Shown here: one piece after another, positions 1 through 12,028 of the stretch
How positions within the stretch are numbered: position 1 is the stretch's first letter
Layout: each line of letters starts with the position of its first letter
NCBI RefSeq assembly: GCF_028198165.1
Contig: NZ_CP116339.1
Location: 4,347,001 to 4,411,000, forward strand
Direction of reading: 5' to 3'
DNA length: 64,000 nt
Source of the DNA: Pseudoxanthomonas sp. JBR18
GTDB taxonomy: Bacteria > Pseudomonadota > Gammaproteobacteria > Xanthomonadales > Xanthomonadaceae
The notes under the pieces: generated by a model
The model's database searches: none
The model's input: the letters and a program-made list of their open reading frames with translations, nothing else
Told to the model about the DNA's origin: nothing
Translations under genes and position numbers: made by a program

Positions 1-2909
<2,909 letters not shown>

Positions 2910-3028
2910 CCCCGGCGTCAGGCTGCCTCCCGGCAGCCGCGCCGATTCGCTACGGCGCCCAAGCTGTACTGGGCGTCACGAAGTCCGCGCGGCGTGTTTG
3001 AACTCCGCGCCATGATCTGGACAATGCC

Positions 3029-4363
3029 TTGCCCTCGACCCACACGGACAGGGCTAGATACGTTTTGGATTTGCGCACGACTCTGATTTGCACGCTGGCC
3101 GCCGCCAGTGCCTTCTCCGCCAGCCAGGCCGCGCCAGCGGCAAGCGTCGACACCGACGAAGCCAACTGGCTGTACTTCCCCATGTACGCCCGCGACACCG
3201 CCCATGCGGTGGATCTCTCGGCCCTGCACTGGCGTGAGGACGGCCTGCTGGCGTCGGCGTCGCGCTACCCGCGCCATGACCATGATCACTGGCCCGACCA
3301 GGCCGACAAGGCCGCCTGGTACGAATACGAGACCAAACTGATCGACTGTCGAACCGGCCACTTCGTGCCTGTCCAGCAACGGTTGCTGGACCGCGAGGGC
3401 CATGTCCTGGCCCGGCGCGACGTCCAGCCCGGCACACAGGCCGATCGCCTAGCCGAGCAGATCGAGCGCGGTGATGGCAAGCTCTGGCCGGAGCGCTCGG
3501 AGACGTTCCTGGCCTGCGCGGCGGCGGCCGACGCCAGCCTGCGCGAGCGCCGCCGCGCACTGGCCGCGACGACACCCCCCGCGCTGAGCTTCGTGCCGAT
3601 CCAGCGCGTGCTCCAGCGCGACACCGATACGTTGTTCGAACGCGAGGAATACCGCTTCGACCCCGAAACCTTGAAGACCGTGCCCACCACGCCGGACGCC
3701 ATCTACCGGGCGGCCCTGGAGGGCTACGCCCGCTGGCGACGCCAGGTCATGGGCAAGGCCGACGTACCAGCCCCGCATTGGGACGCGGCCACCCGACAAC
3801 GGATCGAACAGGCATTGGAGCCCTGGGCGCAGGCGCATTTCGCGCCGATTGCCGGAACCCTGCAGATCGAATCCGACGCCAGCCTGCGCTTCGAAACGCC
3901 CGCGCCGTTCCTCACCCTGGACGAGCAGGACCTGCCAGCCGATCTGCCCGAGCAGGCACGGCGCGATGCCAGCCTGCACGAACAGATCCACCTGGACTGC
4001 CGCAGCGGGATCGCGATGCCCCAGGCCATCGTCTGGCGCAGTCGTGCACGCGATGCCCAGGTGCTCTACCGGATGCCGGTACCGGCCCAGGCCCTACTGC
4101 AGGCGATCCGTAGCAACCGTCAGGAAGTCCACCGCCAGGCCTGGGGCCTACGCCGCGGTGCCTATCAGGCGGGCGCCGACCGCAATCCGGCCCTGTGCCT
4201 GGTTGCCTGGCATGCCGCACGCAGCACCCTGCGCCAGGACACCGAGGCGGCTCGGGTCTGGCCGCGCCTGGCCCTGCCAGACCGGACCGCGCTCATCGAC
4301 GCAGGCGCTCCTGCGGCCATGCTGCTCCGGGCCCGTCACGCCTGGCAGGAGGCACGGCCATGA
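3029..4363 (+). CDS. Secreted protein of unknown function, upstream partner of WG-repeat protein
   Basis: I do not recognise a family. The 444-residue reading has a hydrophobic stretch near residues 17-34 ending SASQA-AP, which looks like a signal peptide, followed by a soluble, charged sequence rich in Arg and Ala. No ATG fits: candidate starts are TTG at 3029, 3065 or 3071, and the last two put the signal peptide closer to the N-terminus. The stop codon overlaps the start of the next gene (ATGA at 4360), so the two are probably translationally coupled and may act together in the envelope. Confidence 0.7.
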   Translation: MPSTHTDRARYVLDLRTTLICTLAAASAFSASQAAPAASVDTDEANWLYFPMYARDTAHAVDLSALHWREDGLLASASRYPRHDHDHWPDQADKAAWYEYETKLIDCRTGHFVPVQQRLLDREGHVLARRDVQPGTQADRLAEQIERGDGKLWPERSETFLACAAAADASLRERRRALAATTPPALSFVPIQRVLQRDTDTLFEREEYRFDPETLKTVPTTPDAIYRAALEGYARWRRQVMGKADVPAPHWDAATRQRIEQALEPWAQAHFAPIAGTLQIESDASLRFETPAPFLTLDEQDLPADLPEQARRDASLHEQIHLDCRSGIAMPQAIVWRSRARDAQVLYRMPVPAQALLQAIRSNRQEVHRQAWGLRRGAYQAGADRNPALCLVAWHAARSTLRQDTEAARVWPRLALPDRTALIDAGAPAAMLLRARHAWQEARP

Positions 4364-7293
4364 CGCATGCAGCTGCTGCCATCACCTGCGCGCGTTCGCG
4401 CATCGCGGTCGTGCTGCTGCCCCTGCTGAGCTGGGCAGCACCGGCCTTCGCACAGTCAGACACGCCCTGCTCCCTGCCCGGCAGCGAGGACTCGGCCGTC
4501 GAAGCCCTCTGCGACCTGCATGACGGGCTTGCGCGCTTCAAGCTGGACGGCCGCTGGGGCGCGCTGGATCGCAACGGCGAGGTCGCCATCCCGCCGCGGT
4601 TTGCCGAACTGGGCCACTTCGACGACGGTCTGGCGCCGGCGCGTTCGGGCGAACGCTGGGGCTACGTGGACCGCCAGGGCCGCTGGGTGATCGCGCCGGC
4701 CTTCGAGCAGGCCGAGGCGTTCTCGCATGGGCGCGCCTCGGCCAAGCGCGAGGGCGGCCACTGGGGTCAGATCGACCGCCAGGGCCAGTGGACGATCGCC
4801 GCCGACTATGGGTTCATCGGGCCGTACAACGGCCACACGGCGATCGCGCTGCGCCAGGATGGTCGCAGCGTGATGGTGAATGGCCAGGGCATGGTGGTGC
4901 AGCGCTTCCCGGCAGACACCTCGGTGCGCTATCGCCCCAACGACGCCGGCCTGTATCCCATGCAACGCCGCCGCGAAGAGCTGCTGGTGAACGTCGACGG
5001 CCGGCAGTTCCCGATGCCCAAGGACACGGCCTCGCGCGAATTGCGCGACGCACTGATGATCGTGCGCCCGCCCCGTGACGGCGAACGCGCTCCCGGCCCC
5101 CTGCGCGGCGCGGTCGATGTGCAGAGCCGGCTCCAGGTGCCGGCACGGTTCGAGATCCTGAAGGACTTCCGCCACGGCCTGGCCGTCGCCCGCACGCCCG
5201 ATGGCCCCGGCCTGGGCCTGGTCGACACGCACGGTGCATTCAAGCTTCCCGAGCGCTACCAGCAGTTGGATGACGAGCCGCGCGGCTGGTACGTGGGGCA
5301 TACCAAGGACGCCACCGACCTGATCGACCGCCGCGGCCGCGTGCGCCAGTCGATCGACTGCCCGAACCTCGACAAGGTCCGCGTGCAGGGCCCCGCCGAC
5401 GGCCCCTGGGCGGTGCTGGCCGGGTGCGGCCAGAGTTGGGTGCTGCGAGCGGGCCTGCGCAGGCCAATCCGGGCTGCCGTGGCCGCACCGACCGTGCAGG
5501 CCGACGAGGACCATCTCATCCTCAGCACCCGCGACACCGACAGCCGCAGTGGCGCGGACGACATCGCCATGCAGGTCTTCGATGCCAGCGGTCGTCTCGT
5601 GTTCCAGTCCGATGGACACCGGTTGGAGCCTGCCGAGGGCGGAGTCCTGGACCGCATCGTGCTGGTGGCCAGGACCCAGGACACGCCGCGCAAGGGTCCG
5701 CGCGCGCTGCCCGTCGCCCTGCTCTCCGGCGACGGTCGGGTCGGGGTGCTTACCTCTGACTACACGCTGGTCACCGACCCGCTGTGGCGCGCCGACTCGA
5801 CCTGGGGCACCTACCGCCCGACCCTGCGGGGCGAGGTGCCCGAAGGGCCGCTACCGGTCCAGACAGAAGCCGGTTTCGGCGCCATCGATGCCGACGGCCA
5901 GTGGATCGTCGCGCCGCGCTTCCGCCGCCTGGAGCGCTTCCATCATGGGCTGGCCGAAGCCATCGACGAACACCGCATTCCCTGGATCGTCGATGCACAG
6001 GGCCACGCCGTCGAACCGCCGCCTCACTTCCGCCATGCCACGGCCGTGGCCGAGGGGGTGATGCTCGGCAACGATGGTCAAGGCGCGCTGTACCGCTTCA
6101 CCGTGTCCGACGCCAAGCTGGAACACGTGAACCTGCCCGAAGGCGTGCGCGTGCGCGCCGATGCGTTCCATGGCGGGCTGGCGTCGGCCAAGTCCGGGGA
6201 GCGCTATGGCCTGATCGATCCGCACGGCCGCTGGCGCCTGCCACCGCGCTACGACGCGCCTTTCCAGCCTCGGCAGAACAAGGCGCACCAACACATCGGC
6301 TGGACGTCCACCGTGACCTACCGCGACCAGGACAGCCGTCATCGGTTGCACGGCTGGGTGGACGCGGATGGGCGTCAGATCGTGCCGCCGCGTTACGAGG
6401 AACTCACCTACCGCGCCGTGGACGACACCCTGCGCGTCAACGGTCCCAGGGCCGGTGTGCTTTCCCTGCAAGGCCAGGTGCTGCTGCCGCCGCGCTACGA
6501 GCAGGTCCGCGCACTGGGCGATGGCTGGTTCGCGGCGTGGCGGCCGGACTGGGAAGGCCTGGTCGATGCTCAGGGCCAGGTCGTGGCCGCGCCGCGCGAT
6601 GTCGACCTGTCCTCGGCCGCCGACATCGTCCCCCGGGTGCGCTACGTGCAGGGACAGCCGCAACTGATCGACCTGCGGGGGCGTGTGTCGACGCCGCAGG
6701 TGCCCCTGCAGGCGGACGAGGCGGCGCCCGGCACCTGGTGGCCCATGCGCGCGCACGCCGGCCAGGACGATGTCTACACGGTGTTTCGGGACCTCGGGTT
6801 CAAGGTGCGGGCCGTGGTCCCCGGCAAGGTGGACAAGTGGCACCGCTACTCAGAAGGCGTGATCGCCTTCAAGCCACGGTTGCCCACCGCGCGGGCCCAG
6901 GTCGGTCTGGCCGACAGTGAGGGCCGGGTCCTGGGGCGCTATCCCTTCGATCTCATCGCGTCCATGCACGAGGGAAGAGCGGCCTTCCAGCAGTCCAGCC
7001 GCGACGATGATGGCGAGCTTCGCTTCCACTTCGGTTACCTGGACCGCCAGGGCCGCATCGCCATCCCGGCACGATTCAGTGGCGCGCGCCCGTTCAACGA
7101 GGGACGGGCGGTGGTGATCGCCCGACACAACCTGGGCCTGGCCGACCGCGAGGGAAAGGTGCTGGCCCAGGGCGCCTGGCGCTGCGGGCGCGAGCCGGTG
7201 CTGATCGGCGAGAATGACCGCATCGTCTGGCCATCCAATGCCCCGGCCAGCTGCGACACCCCACCTCCCCACCCACAGGCACAGACCCGATGA
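4360..7293 (+). CDS. Secreted WG-repeat protein
   Basis: A 977-residue protein with an N-terminal signal peptide (LLPLLSWAAPAFA, cleavage before QSDTPC) followed by many imperfect WG repeats, for example RWGYVDRQGRWVIAP and HWGQIDRQGQWTIA. WG repeats of about 35 residues occur in beta-rich surface or binding proteins of unknown biochemical role. The open frame extends upstream to 4195, but the ATG at 4360 is preferred because it starts the signal peptide and overlaps the preceding stop. The 3' end overlaps the next gene by four bases. No catalytic motif is visible. Confidence 0.85.
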   Translation: MTHAAAAITCARSRIAVVLLPLLSWAAPAFAQSDTPCSLPGSEDSAVEALCDLHDGLARFKLDGRWGALDRNGEVAIPPRFAELGHFDDGLAPARSGERWGYVDRQGRWVIAPAFEQAEAFSHGRASAKREGGHWGQIDRQGQWTIAADYGFIGPYNGHTAIALRQDGRSVMVNGQGMVVQRFPADTSVRYRPNDAGLYPMQRRREELLVNVDGRQFPMPKDTASRELRDALMIVRPPRDGERAPGPLRGAVDVQSRLQVPARFEILKDFRHGLAVARTPDGPGLGLVDTHGAFKLPERYQQLDDEPRGWYVGHTKDATDLIDRRGRVRQSIDCPNLDKVRVQGPADGPWAVLAGCGQSWVLRAGLRRPIRAAVAAPTVQADEDHLILSTRDTDSRSGADDIAMQVFDASGRLVFQSDGHRLEPAEGGVLDRIVLVARTQDTPRKGPRALPVALLSGDGRVGVLTSDYTLVTDPLWRADSTWGTYRPTLRGEVPEGPLPVQTEAGFGAIDADGQWIVAPRFRRLERFHHGLAEAIDEHRIPWIVDAQGHAVEPPPHFRHATAVAEGVMLGNDGQGALYRFTVSDAKLEHVNLPEGVRVRADAFHGGLASAKSGERYGLIDPHGRWRLPPRYDAPFQPRQNKAHQHIGWTSTVTYRDQDSRHRLHGWVDADGRQIVPPRYEELTYRAVDDTLRVNGPRAGVLSLQGQVLLPPRYEQVRALGDGWFAAWRPDWEGLVDAQGQVVAAPRDVDLSSAADIVPRVRYVQGQPQLIDLRGRVSTPQVPLQADEAAPGTWWPMRAHAGQDDVYTVFRDLGFKVRAVVPGKVDKWHRYSEGVIAFKPRLPTARAQVGLADSEGRVLGRYPFDLIASMHEGRAAFQQSSRDDDGELRFHFGYLDRQGRIAIPARFSGARPFNEGRAVVIARHNLGLADREGKVLAQGAWRCGREPVLIGENDRIVWPSNAPASCDTPPPHPQAQTR

Positions 7294-7718
7294 GCGAATC
7301 CCCCGACACCCCAGCCGCGCACAAGGTGCTGGCCCGCATCCCGATCAGCGTGCGCTGGCGCGACATGGATGCCTACGGCCACGTCAACAACGCCAAGTAC
7401 ATCTCCTACCTGGAAGAGGCCCGCGTACGCTGGATGCACGGCGTCACCGGCGGCGCCCGCATGGGCAGCGGCATCTCGCCGGTGGTGGCCAACACCCACG
7501 TCAATTACCGCCTGCCGATCGTGTGGCCCAACGACATCGTGGTGGAGCTGTTCGTCGAGCGCCTGGGCAACTCCAGCGTGACCATCGGCCATCGCATCGT
7601 GGCCGACAACGACGACACCGTGCTGTATTCGGACGGCCACGTGGTGGTGGTGTGGATCGACACGGCCACCGGCAAGAGCGCGCCGATCCCCGAGGCCGTG
7701 CGCGCAGCCTCGAGCTGA
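7290..7718 (+). CDS. Acyl-CoA thioesterase, 4HBT hotdog family (YbgC/FcbC type)
   Basis: A 142-residue single-domain hotdog-fold thioesterase that should hydrolyse acyl-CoA thioesters in the cytoplasm. The diagnostic motif is VRWRDMDAYGHVNNAKYISY at residues 18-37, where the Asp after Met (D25 region) is the catalytic acid of the YbgC/4-hydroxybenzoyl-CoA thioesterase group. It starts in an ATGA overlap with the WG-repeat gene and is followed after about 95 bp by a crotonase, so an acyl-CoA role for the pair is reasonable. The substrate cannot be told from the sequence. Confidence 0.9.
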   Translation: MSESPDTPAAHKVLARIPISVRWRDMDAYGHVNNAKYISYLEEARVRWMHGVTGGARMGSGISPVVANTHVNYRLPIVWPNDIVVELFVERLGNSSVTIGHRIVADNDDTVLYSDGHVVVVWIDTATGKSAPIPEAVRAASS

Positions 7719-7771
7719 CCTGCGAGCCAGGCGGCGGGGAGCAGCGTCCGCCTACCATACGCAGCCGCACG

Positions 7772-7791
7772 GGCCCGCTATCATGCGGGCC
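7772..7791 (+). terminator. Possible weak hairpin terminator after the thioesterase
   Basis: GGCCCGC-TATCAT-GCGGGCC makes a perfect 7-bp stem with a six-base loop, followed by TTGTTG rather than a clean T run. It sits between the thioesterase stop and the crotonase ribosome-binding site. It may be a weak terminator or chance. Confidence 0.3.
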
Positions 7792-7813
7792 TTGTTGCAT
7801 GGGAGACGCCCAG

Positions 7814-8596
7814 ATGTCCGAGCTTGTCCACGTCCAGTCCCACGGCCCGGTGCGCGAGCTGCGCCTGGCGCGTCCGCCGGTCAATGCGCTCGATGACGCA
7901 CTATGCGCGGCGCTGCTGCAGGCGCTCGCCGACGCCTTCGCCGATGACGCGGTGTCCGGCGTGGTGCTCTCGGGGAACGACAGCGTGTTTTCCGGCGGCC
8001 TGGATGTGCCGCACCTGATCTCGCACGGGCGGGACCGCGCCGCGCTGCACGCGACCTGGTCCGCCTTCTTCGACGTGGCCAAGGCCATCGCCGCCGCCCC
8101 AGTACCGGTGGCCTTCGCCCTCACCGGCCACGCGCCGGCCGGTGGCTGCGTGCTGGCGTTGTGCGGCGACTACCGGGTGATGTGTCGCAGCGCCGACCCG
8201 GCGCGCCCATTGCAGATCGGCCTCAACGAAACCCAGGTCGGCCTGGCCGTGCCGGACGGCATCCAGCACCTGATGCGGCGCGTGATCGGCGCACACCGCG
8301 CCTCCCTGCTGCTGGTCCCCGGCGCCATGGTCAGCGCCGAACACGCCCTGCAGATCGGCCTGGTCGATGCGCTGGCCGACGATGCCGCCGCCACCGTGCA
8401 GCACGCCGTGGATTGGCTGCGGTCGCTGACGCGCCTGCCGCAGACGCCGTTGCGCAAGACCCGTCAGGTCGCCCGTGCCGATCTGGGCATCGCGCTGGAC
8501 AGCGTGGTGCTGGACGAGTTCATCGACGACTGGTTCGGCCCTGACACCCAGGCTGCGCTCCAGGCGATGGCCGCACGACTCAGGAAGTCGCGATAG
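7814..8596 (+). CDS. Enoyl-CoA hydratase/isomerase-family protein, probably Delta3,Delta2-enoyl-CoA isomerase
   Basis: A 260-residue crotonase-fold protein. The oxyanion-hole segment (TGHAPAGGCVLALCGDY) lacks the first catalytic Glu of true hydratases, whereas the second is present in GLNETQVGL. That arrangement matches the mitochondrial dodecenoyl-CoA isomerase group, which has the same NETQ motif. This supports isomerisation of double bonds during beta-oxidation of unsaturated fatty acids rather than hydration. The ATG at 7814 is chosen over upstream in-frame starts because GGGAGA sits 7 bases before it. The 3' end overlaps the convergent sulfurtransferase by 17 bases. Confidence 0.85.
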   Translation: MSELVHVQSHGPVRELRLARPPVNALDDALCAALLQALADAFADDAVSGVVLSGNDSVFSGGLDVPHLISHGRDRAALHATWSAFFDVAKAIAAAPVPVAFALTGHAPAGGCVLALCGDYRVMCRSADPARPLQIGLNETQVGLAVPDGIQHLMRRVIGAHRASLLLVPGAMVSAEHALQIGLVDALADDAAATVQHAVDWLRSLTRLPQTPLRKTRQVARADLGIALDSVVLDEFIDDWFGPDTQAALQAMAARLRKSR

Positions 8597-9446
8597 TCCG
8601 GGCCGGATCGGAAATCCAGCCGCTCCACGAGCCTGGATAGAGCTTGGCGCCCGGCAGGCCGGCATGTTCGAAGGCCAGCAGCTGATGGCAAGCGGTGACA
8701 CCGGATCCGCACATCAGCACGACTTCATCGGCGCGATGCGGCCCGCGCTGCGCCAGCAGTTCCAGCAGTTCCATGCGGATGGCCTGCGCGTCGCGGAATC
8801 GGCCATCGGCCACGTTGTCCGCATAGGGACGATTCACCGCGCCCGGTACATGCCCGGCGACCCGGTCCACGTGCTCATGCTGCCCGCTGTAGCGCTCGAA
8901 CGCCCGTGCATCGATGAGCCAGCCGGGAGACTCGGACAGGCGCGCGGCCACGGCCTGGGCATCGACGATCTGGCTGCGGTCGAACCGGCCCGGATACGCA
9001 GGGCTCGCCGGATCCGGCTCGGGCAGGTCCGCCGTTTCGGGCAGGCCCGCGCCGCGCCATGCAGCCAGTCCGCCGTCGAGCACGGCCACCCGCGCATGCC
9101 CCAGCAAGCGCAGCATCCACCACAGGCGCGCGGCGGCCATGCTGCCGTCGGTGGCGTCATAGACCACAACTTGATGCCGTGGCTCGATGCCCCACTGCCC
9201 CAGCCGCGCGGCAAAGGTCGCTTCGTCGGGAAGCGGGTGCCGTCCCTCGCCCGCCGCGACCCGCGACAGGTCGGCCAGGTCCTCGTTGAGATCGGCGTAG
9301 GCCGCATGTGGCAGGTGCGACTGCGCATAGCCGGCGCGTCCTGCGGCCGGATCGGTCAGGACGAAACGCGCATCGACGATCCTCAGGTCCGGATCATGCA
9401 GGTGCAGCGCCAGCAGCGTGGGGTCGACCAGCGTGTTCCAGTTCAT
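8580..9446 (-). CDS. sseA: Sulfurtransferase, two-rhodanese-domain (3-mercaptopyruvate/thiosulfate type)
   Basis: A 288-residue enzyme with two tandem rhodanese domains, transferring sulfur from 3-mercaptopyruvate or thiosulfate to an acceptor. The first domain carries the conserved LDGGLAAWRGAG segment; the C-terminal domain holds the active-site loop CGSGVTAC near residue 240, the form typical of mercaptopyruvate sulfurtransferases. The Arg-rich IVDARF and LIDARAFERYSG motifs fit. The start codon overlaps the stop of the upstream DUF1289-NUDIX gene (ATGA), so the two form a small operon. The exact donor is inferred from the loop only. Confidence 0.9.
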   Translation of the reverse strand: MNWNTLVDPTLLALHLHDPDLRIVDARFVLTDPAAGRAGYAQSHLPHAAYADLNEDLADLSRVAAGEGRHPLPDEATFAARLGQWGIEPRHQVVVYDATDGSMAAARLWWMLRLLGHARVAVLDGGLAAWRGAGLPETADLPEPDPASPAYPGRFDRSQIVDAQAVAARLSESPGWLIDARAFERYSGQHEHVDRVAGHVPGAVNRPYADNVADGRFRDAQAIRMELLELLAQRGPHRADEVVLMCGSGVTACHQLLAFEHAGLPGAKLYPGSWSGWISDPARTIATS

Positions 9447-10243
9447 CGGCTTTTCTCCAAGCGTCTGCGCAAGTTGTAGAGGATGCCAGCCGTGGCGCCC
9501 CAGATGCGCTGCTGGGCCCAGTCGTACTCCAGCACCGTCCGCGCACGTCCCTTGAACTCCAGTTCCACCGTGCGCAGGTTGCGCGGCTCCATCAGGTAAT
9601 CCAGTGGCACTTCGAACACTTCGGCCACCTCGCCCGGGTTGGGGATCGGCACGAAGGCCGGATCGATCACCGCCACCACCGGTGTCACCAGGAAGCCGCT
9701 GACCGTGGCGAAGGTATCCAGCAGTCCCAGCGGCATGACCTGGCCTGCCTTGAGCGCGATCTCCTCATCACTCTCGCGCAATGCCGCGGCTACCGCATCG
9801 GCATCGCCCGGATCCACGCGGCCGCCCGGAAAGCTCACCTGCCCGGCGTGGTGGCGCAACCCGTCATGCCGGCGGGTGAGCAAGACCGTGGTGCCGTGCG
9901 CGTGCGGGACCAGCCCCGCAAGCACCGCCGCGGCAGCGGGCGGTCCCGGTGGCAGGAGGTCTTCCAGCTCGCCATGATTCCAGCCCTGCGTGGCCGGCGG
10001 CGTCTCCAACGGATGCAGCGCCCTGGCGAGCGCGGTGTACTCCGGCAGACGTGATGCAAGTTCCAGTGACATGGGCGGACGTCTTCCAGGCAAGCGCTCC
10101 ATCAGGGCCCTGCGGGCATCATCGCCCATCCGCGACCAGGCGGCGATTTCCTCCAGCGTGCGCAGGCATCCCGTGCACACGCCCTCATGCAGTGCGCACA
10201 CACCGATGCAGGGCGACAGCTGGGTTGAAGAGGGGGATGGCAT
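9443..10243 (-). CDS. DUF1289 - NUDIX (CoA pyrophosphatase-like) fusion protein
   Basis: The first 55 or so residues form a Cys-rich DUF1289 module (SPCIGVCALHEGVCTGC), a small presumed metal-binding domain. The remainder is a NUDIX hydrolase of the NudL/CoA-diphosphatase type, with FPGGRVDPGD...AALRESDEEIAL; the Glu-to-Asp and Gly-to-Ala variants in the Nudix box are also seen in E. coli NudL. The NUDIX part alone would start at an internal Met (base 10072). ATG at 10243 is used; a GTG at 10273 is also possible, and neither has a clear ribosome-binding site. It is coupled to the downstream sulfurtransferase by an ATGA overlap. Confidence 0.85.
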   Translation of the reverse strand: MPSPSSTQLSPCIGVCALHEGVCTGCLRTLEEIAAWSRMGDDARRALMERLPGRRPPMSLELASRLPEYTALARALHPLETPPATQGWNHGELEDLLPPGPPAAAAVLAGLVPHAHGTTVLLTRRHDGLRHHAGQVSFPGGRVDPGDADAVAAALRESDEEIALKAGQVMPLGLLDTFATVSGFLVTPVVAVIDPAFVPIPNPGEVAEVFEVPLDYLMEPRNLRTVELEFKGRARTVLEYDWAQQRIWGATAGILYNLRRRLEKSR

Positions 10244-10287
10244 CGGCGATACGGGGGATCGGGCGAAAAACACGCGCCTGAAACGAC

Positions 10288-10312
10288 GATGCGCCGGACA
10301 GGCCGGCGCATC
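10288..10312 (-). terminator. Hairpin terminator of the FKBP gene
   Basis: GATGCGCCGG and CCGGCGCATC form a perfect 10-bp stem around a five-base loop, 27 bases past the FKBP stop codon on the minus strand. The following sequence (GTCGTTT) is only weakly T-rich. Confidence 0.6.
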
Positions 10313-10338
10313 GCACGATCAAGCTTCGCGGAAGTGGA

Positions 10339-11070
10339 TTACTTGACGCTGATAAGTTTGACGTCGAACACCACGGCCTGGTTCGGGCCGATCGGCGACT
10401 GCGGGGTGTTGCCGTAAGCCTTCTCCGGCGGCAGGGTCACTTCCCAGCGCGAACCGGCCGGCATCTGCACCAGCGCATCGCGCAGGCCCGCCAGCGGAAT
10501 CTCGCTGACCTTCAGGCTGGCCGGCGGCGGCGGGGTGGTCTGGCCCTGCTGCGGACTGAAGGTATCCACGAAGGTGCGGCCGTCGGCCAGCGAACCCTTG
10601 TACTGGATGGTCACGGTGCTGGCCTGGGTCGGCTTGGCGCCGCTGCCCGACTCCTCGACCCGGTACTGGACGCCGCCCGGCAGGGACTGCACGCCAGCCT
10701 TGGCCTTGTTCTGGGCCAGGAACGCGTCGGACTTGGACTTGTTGGCAGCCGCGGCCTGATCGAACGCCGCCTTGGCCTTGGCCTGCTGGCGCTGCTCCAT
10801 CTGCTGCACGGCGGTGCGCAGCTGGTCGACCGGAACGCTCGGCTCCTTCTTGGCATAGCCTTCCTGGAGGGCCTTCTGCACGGTGGCCAGGTCGACGGAC
10901 TCACCGCTCTCGATCAGGTTGCGGCCCAGGTCGTAACCCAGGGCGTAGCTGAGCGCGTTGCGATCCGGCGCCGGGGTGGAGGCGGCAGCGGAGTTCGAGG
11001 TCTGTGCGGCAGCGGTGCCTGCGGCCAGAGTCATGGCCAGCACGCTGGCAGAGAGCAAACGCAACTTCAT
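10339..11070 (-). CDS. fkpA: Periplasmic FKBP-type peptidyl-prolyl cis-trans isomerase
   Basis: A 243-residue Mip/FkpA-type protein that catalyses prolyl isomerisation and acts as a periplasmic chaperone. It has a signal peptide (LLSASVLAMTLAAGTAAA), an N-terminal helical dimerisation region (residues about 35-110, Gln/Ala/Lys rich), and a C-terminal FKBP domain with VTIQYKGSLADGRTFVDTF and AYGNTPQSPIGPNQAVVFDV. The FKBP domain has a small insertion (SPQQGQTTPPPP) where a short loop is normal. TGGAGGT lies 9 bases upstream of the ATG. It appears monocistronic. Confidence 0.92.
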   Translation of the reverse strand: MKLRLLSASVLAMTLAAGTAAAQTSNSAAASTPAPDRNALSYALGYDLGRNLIESGESVDLATVQKALQEGYAKKEPSVPVDQLRTAVQQMEQRQQAKAKAAFDQAAAANKSKSDAFLAQNKAKAGVQSLPGGVQYRVEESGSGAKPTQASTVTIQYKGSLADGRTFVDTFSPQQGQTTPPPPASLKVSEIPLAGLRDALVQMPAGSRWEVTLPPEKAYGNTPQSPIGPNQAVVFDVKLISVK

Positions 11071-11241
11071 GTCTTACAAACCTCCAAGGGTTATTGGTGA
11101 GGGTCGCAACAGGCGGCCCAGGTTGACGCGCTAGGATAGCCCCGCCTGGACTTAACGGCCAGTGAGGCATTGCGGGCTCTGACAGGGGTTCGTGACGGAA
11201 AGTTCCGGATTTACCTTTTATTTACGAAACAAGGGCGTTCC

Positions 11242-12024
11242 ATGGTGCATTCCCCGGTCCTGATCGACGATGCCGGCGCGGTCCGCCGCATCACCGTCAA
11301 TCGTCCCGACAAGCTCAATGCGCTGAATGCGCACACGATCCAGGCCCTGACCGAGGCTTTTCTGGCGGCCGATGCCGACCCGGCCGTGCGCGTGGTCGTC
11401 CTCACTGGCGCTGGCGCGAAAGCGTTCGTCGCCGGGGCAGATATCGCCGAGATGGCCGACCTGGACGCGATGGCCGGACGCGCGTTCGGCCTGCGCGGAC
11501 AGACCCTGATGCGCACGGTGGAGACCCTGTCCAAGCCGGTGATCGCGCGGATCAACGGCTTCGCCCTGGGCGGCGGCCTGGAGTTGGCGATGGCCTGCCA
11601 TCTGCGCATCGCCGCCGAGACCGCCAAGGTCGGCCAGCCGGAAATCAACCTGGGCCTGATCCCCGGCTTCGGCGGCACCCAGCGCCTGCTGCGATTGAGC
11701 AGCCGCGCGGCCGCCTTGGAACTGTGCCTGCTCGGTGCGCCGATCACCGCGACGCGCGCGCTGGCATTAGGCCTGGTCAATGAAGTCGTGCCTGCCGACG
11801 AACTCGACGCTCGCGTCGATGCGCTGACCGCCCAGTTGGCCAACGCCGCGCCCCTGGCGTTGCGCGCCATCCTGGAGTGCATCGTCCACGGCGGCGAATC
11901 GGCACTGGGCGAAGGCCTGCAGTACGAGGCGGCGCAGTTCGGCCTGATGTTCGCCACCGCAGACATGCGCGAAGGCACCGCGGCATTTGTCGGCAAGCGC
12001 AAGCCGATCTTCGAGGGGCGTTGA
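11242..12024 (+). CDS. Enoyl-CoA hydratase
   Basis: A 260-residue crotonase that hydrates trans-2-enoyl-CoA. Unlike the crotonase at 7814, it keeps both catalytic glutamates: one in FALGGGLELAMAC and one in GQPEINLGLIPGFGGTQRL. The oxyanion-hole motif AGADIAEM is also present. The open frame continues upstream to 11170, but the ATG at 11242 aligns with the family N-terminus. It is followed after 4 bases by a small uncharacterised gene and then nth, all on one strand. Confidence 0.9.
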   Translation: MVHSPVLIDDAGAVRRITVNRPDKLNALNAHTIQALTEAFLAADADPAVRVVVLTGAGAKAFVAGADIAEMADLDAMAGRAFGLRGQTLMRTVETLSKPVIARINGFALGGGLELAMACHLRIAAETAKVGQPEINLGLIPGFGGTQRLLRLSSRAAALELCLLGAPITATRALALGLVNEVVPADELDARVDALTAQLANAAPLALRAILECIVHGGESALGEGLQYEAAQFGLMFATADMREGTAAFVGKRKPIFEGR

Positions 12025-12028
12025 GGCG

